From CBDAKK01 sp965196605 (lineage in GTDB: Bacteria; Spirochaetota; Spirochaetia; WTKD01; G963693115), in assembly GCA_965196605.1 (NCBI GenBank), contig CBDAKK010000004.1, positions 1-64,000 of the forward strand: a stretch of 64,000 nt of DNA, read 5' to 3'. The number at the start of each line of letters is the position of its first letter. Position 1 is the stretch's first letter. The translations under genes and the position numbers were made by a program. The notes under the pieces are model-generated. The model was not told the DNA's origin. It worked only from the letters and a program-made list of their open reading frames with translations, and made no database searches. Positions 57,675-64,000 of the stretch are shown here, piece after piece.

Positions 57675-59564
57675 TCAAGGCATGGCTTCGTCTATTACGC
57701 CACGCCACGCATGAATTAGTGCCCTTTCAAGCATAGGAGCGTTTTCTCCAATTGCATCGGCAACAACGCGCACAAGGGGCTCCGTGCCGCTGGGGCGCAC
57801 CCACACAAAACCGCACGGCGCTGGCAAACCTTGCTCCTTGCGATAAAAGTAAAAACCGAGTCCTCCCGCTTCAATACCCTGTGCGCTCACCTCCTCAAGT
57901 GAATATTCACGCATAGTGGTTCCCACAAAATTGCAGCATGTAACGCGCGCAACGGCAATTCCCGCATCTTCAAAAAGAGAAACAAAACGCTCTATAACGC
58001 GCGCACCATGCACAGCAATGTGTTCAAGCGCGGTTTGTACGGACACACGGGAGGGAATTTCAAGCTTTGCAAGTGCGTCTTCTACTTCTGTAGTAGCGGC
58101 AGTGGGTAGGCTTTGCACCTGTTTTGCAAACACCTCAGCATGCGCACCATGCGCTTCAGAATTACTCAATTCCGCATGAGCTAGCTCGTTTTGCCAAAGC
58201 AATAATTTTATACACGAAAGCGCCGTGCACAACGGGTCGCGCACGGTGGAAGGGTACATGATGATGCCCCCATTGGAAGCCTCGCCCACAATGGGGACAA
58301 CGTAGCCTTGGCTGCGCAGTTGTTCTGCCTTGGTAACGAGATTGGCCTCCCCGGTTTCTATGCGGAAGACCTCACAATTATAGCGCGCCGCGATAAGCTC
58401 ACAGCGCATGGAGCTTGGTCCGTTGATAACAAGCGCCAACTTTGCATGAGGACTTACCAAGCGCTGCCATGCAAGTTCTATACTTAAGACAAACACAAAG
58501 ACTTCTTGCGCTTTCATAACACGCGTGCGCTCTGGCAGCGCATCATCGTAAAATATAATGTTGCCTCTGTCTCCATCGCAATCTGAAACCAACGCCAAGG
58601 GGTAGGCGCACCATGCGCTCTCAGATTTTGCCGCATCGTTACAAGCAATGAGTGCGCGGCGTGCGTCTTCGAGTGCCGCTCCTTCCGGAATTATTTGATG
58701 CGCAAAAACGCCAAAATCTGTATGTATGCGCGTGAGGTGTAGGTTCAAGCTGCTCAGGAAGCCCTCATCAAAGGCTGTGCTCCGCGCGCCTCCGTTGGTG
58801 TCCCATACAATTCCAAGGGGACTACGGTAGGCACAGACTTTTTTTTTCACCGCTTGTTCAAGTTCTTCAAGGCTTTGATGGGCGGAAGTCCCCAAGCCGC
58901 GGAATACGGCTTGCAACGCGGTTTGTGCATAGGCACTGTGCGCGCGCTTGTTTTCCTCTGCCGCTGTTGTAGAAAAACGGGTTATTGCACTTATTTCGTA
59001 GCGTCTTTCGTCGGCTTCTTTTATAGTTAATTTTTCTGCGTAGGTAGAAAAAAAACGCTCTATGACACTTTGTGCCAGCGCGCGTTTCAAAACCCCGCCG
59101 TCACCCGAACCAAACTTTATGCCGTTATATTCCGGAGGGTTATGGCTTGCTGTTATGTACACAAACCCATCTGCGTGCGTGCGTGCGTAGGACATAATGT
59201 GCGGAACGCTGAGGACACCCATGTTGATGATGCGCACGCGTGAGGCTTGGGTGTGTGTTACCACTGCATGCAAGGCAGCTTCTATTATGCTGCTTCCTGT
59301 GGCGCGCGTATCTCGTCCAAACGCAAGTGTGTGCGGTGAATTTGCATGAGGCCACACGCCAAACATAGTATCGAGATAGGACATCAGCGCATAAAAAATG
59401 AGTAGAAAATCTTCATCGTTTATATGAACACCCTTGCTCAAGTCCAAGGAGCGCAGGCTACTTTTATACTGCCGCTCCACAGGCGTGAAAATTTTCCGCC
59501 AACCCGAACCCGATGTTATTAGATTATCAAGACATGAAGGCTTGCTTGTAATGGTAATACTCAT
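57675..59564 (-). CDS. Phosphoglucomutase/phosphomannomutase family
   Basis: 629 residues. The phosphoserine loop ITASHNPPEYNGIKFG, metal loop LVSDCDGDRGNIIF, sugar loop VGEASNGGIIMYPS and phosphate loop WVRPSGTEPLVRVV are all present. It interconverts hexose 1- and 6-phosphates. It is longer than usual (450-580), with an extended region about 430-520 and GVFAHQIIPEGAALEDARRA as in the larger PGM2-like group. Substrate preference cannot be read from the sequence. Confidence 0.9.
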   Translation of the reverse strand: MSITITSKPSCLDNLITSGSGWRKIFTPVERQYKSSLRSLDLSKGVHINDEDFLLIFYALMSYLDTMFGVWPHANSPHTLAFGRDTRATGSSIIEAALHAVVTHTQASRVRIINMGVLSVPHIMSYARTHADGFVYITASHNPPEYNGIKFGSGDGGVLKRALAQSVIERFFSTYAEKLTIKEADERRYEISAITRFSTTAAEENKRAHSAYAQTALQAVFRGLGTSAHQSLEELEQAVKKKVCAYRSPLGIVWDTNGGARSTAFDEGFLSSLNLHLTRIHTDFGVFAHQIIPEGAALEDARRALIACNDAAKSESAWCAYPLALVSDCDGDRGNIIFYDDALPERTRVMKAQEVFVFVLSIELAWQRLVSPHAKLALVINGPSSMRCELIAARYNCEVFRIETGEANLVTKAEQLRSQGYVVPIVGEASNGGIIMYPSTVRDPLCTALSCIKLLLWQNELAHAELSNSEAHGAHAEVFAKQVQSLPTAATTEVEDALAKLEIPSRVSVQTALEHIAVHGARVIERFVSLFEDAGIAVARVTCCNFVGTTMREYSLEEVSAQGIEAGGLGFYFYRKEQGLPAPCGFVWVRPSGTEPLVRVVADAIGENAPMLERALIHAWRGVIDEAMP

Positions 59565-59908
59565 TTTTGTTAATTTACTATATAGTGTGGAATTAAGACT
59601 TTCAACAAAGAAGTTAAAAGTTCAAATATACTCTCTCTCTTTTAAATTATATCGAAATTCTCATTCCTTCAAATGCGACATTGCTTCTTTACTATTGCGC
59701 ACGGTTGTGCTTGTAGTAGTACATTTACTTACGTACAACAACTACGCAACAATCGCCCAAGAAAACGCCCTGACGTCTGAGCACTTGTTCAGTGCTTTTC
59801 TCTTGCGCGCAGCCACTTACATTAACTAACTAACTGAATTTTGAAACGAAATTGAAACAAACTAAGCGAGTTATAGTACAATAAATGTAATAAATTTAGG
59901 AGGTTTAT
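59565..59908. other. Intergenic region with hairpin repeat, copy 3 (diverged)
   Basis: No gene is convincing here. GCGACATTGCTTCTTTACTA (59675-59694) is the right half of the hairpin repeat, and TCAGTGCTTTTCTCTTGCGC followed by GCAGCCACTT (59789-59818) matches the second block of copy 1. The 94 bases between them are unlike copy 1. The promoters of the divergent phosphomutase and cstA genes must lie here; AGGAGGTTTAT precedes cstA. Confidence 0.65.
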
Positions 59909-61333
59909 ATGACAGCATTTTTAGTTGGCATAGCTATTTTAGCACTTGGATATGTAATATACGGTGGAATAATAAGCAAAATATTTGGCATTGACAATAA
60001 CCGCACCACACCATCATCACAGTACTACGACGGAGTTGATTATGTGCCACTAAGTGCTCGGCGTAACGCGCTTATACAATTACTAAACATTGCGGGGACA
60101 GGCCCAGTCTTTGGACCCATTCTGGGCGCGCTCTTTGGTCCCATCGCCTTTATTATTATTCCCATAGGCAATGTCTTTGCGGGCGCGGTTCATGATTTTT
60201 TTATTGGCATGATTTCCATAAGAAATAGGGGCGCTCATATTCCAGAACTTGCGGGGCATTTTTTAGGCAAGCCCATGCGCCATGTTGTAAACATACTCAG
60301 CATAGTACTTTTGTTACTCTTGGGTACCGTGTTTGTACGCAGCCCCGCCGACTTGCTTGTTAAAAATCTAGGGGGAAATGTTGTAGTATATGGCGCTATT
60401 ATCTTTGTATATTACATCGCCTCAACCATCATGCCCATAGACAAATTTATTGCGCGCATATACCCCGTGTTGGGCATGCTACTCTTAGCGAGCGCCATTG
60501 GAATATTTATAGGCATTCTCACAAAGTACCGCGCCTATGTTCCCACTCTTACGCTTGAGAATTTGCACCCAAAGTCGCTCCCCATATTCCCCATATTTTT
60601 CATGACCGTCACATGCGGATTGCTTTCGGGCTTTCATGCTACTCAATCTCCCATTATTTCCAGAACCCTTAAAAACGAAAAACAAGGCAGGCGCGTGTTT
60701 TACGGCATGATGATAGTCGAGGGCATGATTGCCATGATTTGGGCTGCGGCGGGCATGATTGTTTTCAACAAAAGCAATCTTTTCGATATATCTAAATTTG
60801 GCGGGCCCGCAGGGGTTGTAACCGAAATATCAACCGACCTCTTTGGCTCCTTTTTAGGCATAGTTGCGGTTTTAGGCGTCATTGTTCTACCCATTACCTC
60901 AGGCGACACCTCCTTTAGAAGCCTGCGCATGATAATTGCCGATTACATAAATCTTAGGCAAAAATCTATAATCAATAGACTGCTCATAACCATACCCATA
61001 TTTGCGGCTTCTTTTGCGTTGTTTTTTGTAAACTTCAGCATTTTGTGGCGCTATTTTTCGTGGGCAAACCAAACCATTGGCACCATTGCCCTTTTCATTG
61101 CAAGCGGGTATTTAATTATAAAAAAGAAAAATTTTTTTGTAGCGCTTATTCCCGCGGTTATTATGCTCATAGTCACCATGTCGTACTTGGGCAATGCCAA
61201 AATAGGTTTTAATTTGCCGTGGAACCACGCCTATGTTTTTGGCGCCGTTGTGGCTAGCGTACTGCTCATACTCTTTTTACTGCGCAGCATAAAAGTGAGA
61301 AAACAGGGGATTCAAACCGAGAGCATGCTTTAG
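59909..61333 (+). CDS. cstA: Carbon starvation protein CstA-family transporter
   Basis: 474 residues, about 12 membrane helices. The N-terminal YDGVDYVPLSARRNALIQLL, NIAGTGPVFGPILGALFGPI and MISIRNRGAHIPELAG, and later GFHATQSPIISRTLKNEKQG and SGDTSFRSLRMIIADY, are the CstA signature. The family takes up peptides or pyruvate. It is shorter than enterobacterial CstA (about 700) and matches the compact form. A good RBS, TTTAGGAGGTTTAT, precedes the ATG. Confidence 0.95.
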   Translation: MTAFLVGIAILALGYVIYGGIISKIFGIDNNRTTPSSQYYDGVDYVPLSARRNALIQLLNIAGTGPVFGPILGALFGPIAFIIIPIGNVFAGAVHDFFIGMISIRNRGAHIPELAGHFLGKPMRHVVNILSIVLLLLLGTVFVRSPADLLVKNLGGNVVVYGAIIFVYYIASTIMPIDKFIARIYPVLGMLLLASAIGIFIGILTKYRAYVPTLTLENLHPKSLPIFPIFFMTVTCGLLSGFHATQSPIISRTLKNEKQGRRVFYGMMIVEGMIAMIWAAAGMIVFNKSNLFDISKFGGPAGVVTEISTDLFGSFLGIVAVLGVIVLPITSGDTSFRSLRMIIADYINLRQKSIINRLLITIPIFAASFALFFVNFSILWRYFSWANQTIGTIALFIASGYLIIKKKNFFVALIPAVIMLIVTMSYLGNAKIGFNLPWNHAYVFGAVVASVLLILFLLRSIKVRKQGIQTESML

Positions 61334-61593
61334 TTTTGCGCCGCGGCGCATGCCTTGCCTCAGGTTCGCGCCGTGTGCCTAAAACTTCACGACTATTGGG
61401 CTTTTTTTTGTACGCAGTTTTCGCAAACTCTCCACGACAGCGCTTTCAAAACCGCTCCTTAAGCGCTACATGTTTTTTAAGAGCACCAACAGTACATAGA
61501 TGCACAAATCACGCAAATTCACTACCGGACTTGGGGCGGCGCATGAGCCCGCTTAATTCCAAGGTTCATGACAATGCCCAAAACGCATAAAGA

Positions 61594-62505
61594 CTAATAT
61601 ATTGTCTTGTCCTCTCCAAGCATTTCTTGAATAAGCGCGTATATTTCACCATGCTTGTTTTGCAGCATTTTCAAAGTCTCTTCTTTAGCGCAGCTTGGGC
61701 TCGGGCACAAGGCGCTGCTGCGCACATAGCCCGCTCCACCACGCTGGTCGTAATAAGCTTCCACAGCTTCTGTCAAATATTCATCGTCCAAGTCGCCACG
61801 CGGCAAGGCGTTTTCATCGTCTCCAATGCCATCTTTATTTTTATCTTCCCACACCAGCATCTTATTTTTCAACGCTCGAGCAGTGGCTGCATCCAAGCGT
61901 TTTTGCCACTGTGGGTAGGCGGGGGTAATGCCATAATTATGAATAAGGTGCAAAATTTCTTCTAGCGCTGCGTTGCGCACACCCTCTGCCCCAAGCCCCT
62001 TTGACTCGTTATGAGAAACAAATGTCTCTTCAGCATACAGGTCTTGGGCGTTAAAATTTCCATCGCGCGCACGCGTTAACTCTTCAAAAAAGTTTTCAGC
62101 TTCTCCTCCAAAGGCTTTTTCAAAATCTTCAAAACTTGAGAACAACAACAACATCGGCTGGTTCTTTTTCAGCTGCACAATAACTTCCTTTCCACCTTCA
62201 GGCATTCTCTGTAAATACGAGCGAATAATATTCTTCACATATTGTATTTTTGTAATTCCGTTGGTTTTACAATTTTTTGCAAACCTTCCAAAATCATCTG
62301 AGCATTTAAAGTCATTGCTGTAAAGCAAGGTAATACCACTGTCCAGCACTTCCATATTTGGGAGAAAGCGCACGCGCTCTTTTTCTGCTTTTAAAAGCGC
62401 AGCATCACCACGCTCTCCTGCAGCATAGGTTGCATGTGGTGCCAGAAATAAAAGAGTCAAAATCCCCATATACAGCACATTTTTTACTTGTTTCTTGTCT
62501 ATCAT
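61594..62505 (-). CDS. Secreted protein with EF-hand-like loop
   Basis: About 303 residues from ATG 62505, preceded by GAGGGGGTGCGT. A signal peptide (NVLYMGILTLLFLAPHATYA) is clear. ALEEILHLIHNYGITPAYP recalls metallopeptidase helices (E-E-x-x-H-x-x-H-x-x-G) but is not a standard H-E-x-x-H. WEDKNKDGIGDDENALPRG fits a calcium-binding EF-hand loop. DLDDEYLTEAVEAYYDQRGG lies near the C-terminus. Two cysteine pairs may form disulphides. Function unknown; a zinc- or calcium-binding secreted hydrolase is possible. Confidence 0.7.
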   Translation of the reverse strand: MIDKKQVKNVLYMGILTLLFLAPHATYAAGERGDAALLKAEKERVRFLPNMEVLDSGITLLYSNDFKCSDDFGRFAKNCKTNGITKIQYVKNIIRSYLQRMPEGGKEVIVQLKKNQPMLLLFSSFEDFEKAFGGEAENFFEELTRARDGNFNAQDLYAEETFVSHNESKGLGAEGVRNAALEEILHLIHNYGITPAYPQWQKRLDAATARALKNKMLVWEDKNKDGIGDDENALPRGDLDDEYLTEAVEAYYDQRGGAGYVRSSALCPSPSCAKEETLKMLQNKHGEIYALIQEMLGEDKTIY

Positions 62506-62566
62506 ACGCACCCCCTCGCATGTGTTTATCTAGAGTATAACAATAATTATAAAGCACTGTGACACA

Positions 62567-63361
62567 TTAATGCGTTACAATCACGACGGCTTTCTCTGTA
62601 AACAAAATTTCACCATCCTTAAATATATCAACAAATACTTCTGACGAGGATATGTTGTGACCTACAACAAACACGGAACATCGGAATACATAATTGTCTT
62701 TTTTAAAAATATAATGGTGATTGCCTCCACTACCGTCGAATTCTCTTATGCCGTTTTCAATAATAAATTCGGGATTTTGATGAAGCGCTCTATAGAGACT
62801 CCATGACATATAACGGTAAAGATCCTTACCAAGATAATCAATTCTAATGCGATGATGCTCGGTCTTAAATTCTAATATGGTTTGTTCTAGTGAACTTGCG
62901 TTCAAATCTATAAACTCACCGGTCATAATCTTTTCTTGTTGCTTTCGCTCATGTTCTGTTTGATAATTTACTGCTGAAATCTTTCCATTGTAATGTAACC
63001 ACAGTTGTCCATTTGAAAACATAATTCCTGTCCATCCTACACGAACCCAATCCTTTTTTATATCCGAATTAATAATTGCATTGATAAGGAAATCATCAAA
63101 AATTTCATCGAAGCGCTCCACAAATTCTTCTTCATTATTAATAGGGGCAATGGGGTAATGGCGCTGGAACGGGAAAGAAATAAACGAAGCTATCTTGTTT
63201 TTATTGTTGGTTTTGAAAACCTTGATAATGCTTTGAACAATACTCACAGACAAGTCTTCTTCTACCGCATTAAGACTTGTTACACAAAAGAACGTAGTAA
63301 TAAGCGTGCACAGAATGAGGTGTTTTTTAATTTTTAAGCAACTTTTTTGTTTGGAATGCAT
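62567..63361 (-). CDS. Secreted hypothetical protein
   Basis: 264 residues with a signal peptide (HLILCTLITTFFCVTSLNAV). The mature part begins with a helical DLSVSIVQSIIKVFKTNNKN KIASF segment and continues as mixed alpha/beta (VGWTGIMFSNGQLWLHYNGK, RIRIDYLGKDLYRYMSWSLY). The first half resembles NTF2-like or SnoaL-like secreted domains in general shape. No named family recognised. It is AT-richer than nearby housekeeping genes. Confidence 0.6.
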   Translation of the reverse strand: MHSKQKSCLKIKKHLILCTLITTFFCVTSLNAVEEDLSVSIVQSIIKVFKTNNKNKIASFISFPFQRHYPIAPINNEEEFVERFDEIFDDFLINAIINSDIKKDWVRVGWTGIMFSNGQLWLHYNGKISAVNYQTEHERKQQEKIMTGEFIDLNASSLEQTILEFKTEHHRIRIDYLGKDLYRYMSWSLYRALHQNPEFIIENGIREFDGSGGNHHYIFKKDNYVFRCSVFVVGHNISSSEVFVDIFKDGEILFTEKAVVIVTH

Positions 63362-63391
63362 CAGCTATTACATGTATAGGACATTGTGTAG

Positions 63392-64000
63392 TTATTGTGA
63401 ATACCATACATTATAAGAATTTTCGTAGAGTATATCTACGAGTGGTATTTCAAGTTCCTGTGTTGTAGCGTTTTTTTGCTTCCAGCCCTCGTCGGGAATA
63501 TTCTGAGTTTCTTCTTGTTTTTCTAGGGCAATGCTTACATAAGACTTTTCAACCGTTTTTTGCACACTTGCCTTGCTTGCATAGTCTTCAAGCGCCCACC
63601 CTATGTAGGATGCAAATGTATCTTTTGCAACCACTTGCTCATCAGCGACAAACAAAGCAGCAGTATCTACACCCTCAAATGCCGGCAACTTACCGAGAAG
63701 CGTTTTAACAAGCTGCTGTGTAACTTGTATGCGCGTCTTCTCACCTTCTTGTTTGAATGGAATCTCGAATTGTGAAAGCAGGGTATGCACATTGGTGGTC
63801 TTGATGGTGATGATGATGGTTTCAGGGTCATTGCTCACGCTTGCGCTTACATAGGACGTACCCGGCTGCGCTTCAAAAAATTCTCTAAAATTTTCTATGC
63901 CGACCATCTCGCTAAAGGTTTCAAAGCCGATGAGGTCGCGCAAGTACTCAACAAAAAACGAGGCAAAAGCCACATTAACGGTTATAGTCGCGCCCGAGCC
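63392..64000 (-). CDS. Partial unknown protein (N-terminus beyond window)
   Basis: The frame is open from the right edge; a GTG at 63973 is in frame but nothing suggests a real start there, and the bases before it continue GSGATITVN. The visible ~200 residues include VSNDPETIIITIKTTNVHTL, LVKTLLGKLPAFEGVDTAAL and a C-terminal TQELEIPLVDILYENSYNVW. No family recognised. Confidence 0.55.
   Translation of the reverse strand, partial: GSGATITVNVAFASFFVEYLRDLIGFETFSEMVGIENFREFFEAQPGTSYVSASVSNDPETIIITIKTTNVHTLLSQFEIPFKQEGEKTRIQVTQQLVKTLLGKLPAFEGVDTAALFVADEQVVAKDTFASYIGWALEDYASKASVQKTVEKSYVSIALEKQEETQNIPDEGWKQKNATTQELEIPLVDILYENSYNVWYSQ

Noticed and set aside
59434..59829. 131-codon plus-strand frame across the phosphomutase start
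   Set aside because: It overlaps the phosphomutase gene on the other strand and covers the diverged hairpin repeat; the start lacks an RBS.
61336..61590. 84-codon plus-strand frame after cstA
   Set aside because: Arginine- and serine-rich with no RBS, no motif and an odd composition; treated as non-coding.
1..64000. CRISPR arrays, rRNA genes, retron or diversity-generating retroelements
   Set aside because: No regularly spaced palindromic repeats, rRNA segments or reverse transcriptase were seen; the only tandem array is the 45-bp coding repeat.

Overview
The window joins two kinds of sequence. Bases 1 to about 28,800 are a Mu-like (transposable, contractile-tailed) prophage whose structural genes run off the left edge. 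Bases from about 28,900 to 64,000 are ordinary bacterial chromosome. The host set (class III adenylate cyclase, a ptsH-hprK-rpoN cluster next to holA, many secreted proteins and lipoproteins, a VTT-domain/pyridine nucleotide oxidoreductase fusion, CstA, dnaX-recR, rplM-rpsI) fits a spirochaete of the Treponema type. That assignment is inference from gene content, not from a database search.

Prophage layout, read right to left because almost everything is on the minus strand: a lysis module (papain-like endolysin candidate, holin, overlapping spanin-like pair; 28.5-27.2 kb); a packaging module (gp25-, gp26- and gp27-like proteins, terminase gp28, portal gp29, gp30; 27.2-21.9 kb); a short hairpin RNA unit and a secreted nuclease (21.9-21.2 kb); a plus-strand LexA-like repressor (20.2-21.1 kb) with two operators over a strong leftward early promoter; a long early operon (20.0-7.9 kb) with an RHH-like regulator, antirepressor, two C4-like antisense RNA candidates, many small genes, MuA-like transposase, MuB-like ATPase, GemA-like and Mor-like regulators; a terminator; then the capsid and tail genes I, T, gp35, gp36, G, gp37, sheath, tube, tail chaperone with a frameshift extension, and tape measure. 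Compared with Mu, the early block sits between gp30 and gpI instead of at one end.

The lysis module and gene I both begin with the same dyad (AATAAC-N4-GTTATT), each 36 bp from an ATG. These are the positions of the C-activated P-lys and P-I promoters of Mu. An early terminator lies just upstream of gene I, so the late genes need their own promoter. A Mor/C-family activator is encoded at 8.8-9.1 kb.

The prophage looks damaged or the assembly has errors. The tail tube gene has an in-frame TAG and the portal gene has a one-base frameshift. In the host, an amidase gene has a one-base frameshift and the tRNA-Arg has one extra base in its acceptor stem.

Host part, left to right: RipA-like membrane protein at the prophage edge; secreted 5'-nucleotidase; secreted SAM hydrolase; an uncharacterised protein; rlmE; membrane adenylate cyclase; aroB with a secreted protein; glycosyltransferase; WD40 lipoprotein; broken amidase; holA, ptsH, hprK, rpoN; tRNA-Arg(CCT); VTT-oxidoreductase fusion; TraB protein; a large envelope protein; TRIC-family channel; recR-dnaX; rpsI-rplM; a metzincin-like lipoprotein and a sugar phosphomutase among copies of an intergenic hairpin repeat; cstA; and three unknown secreted or partial proteins.
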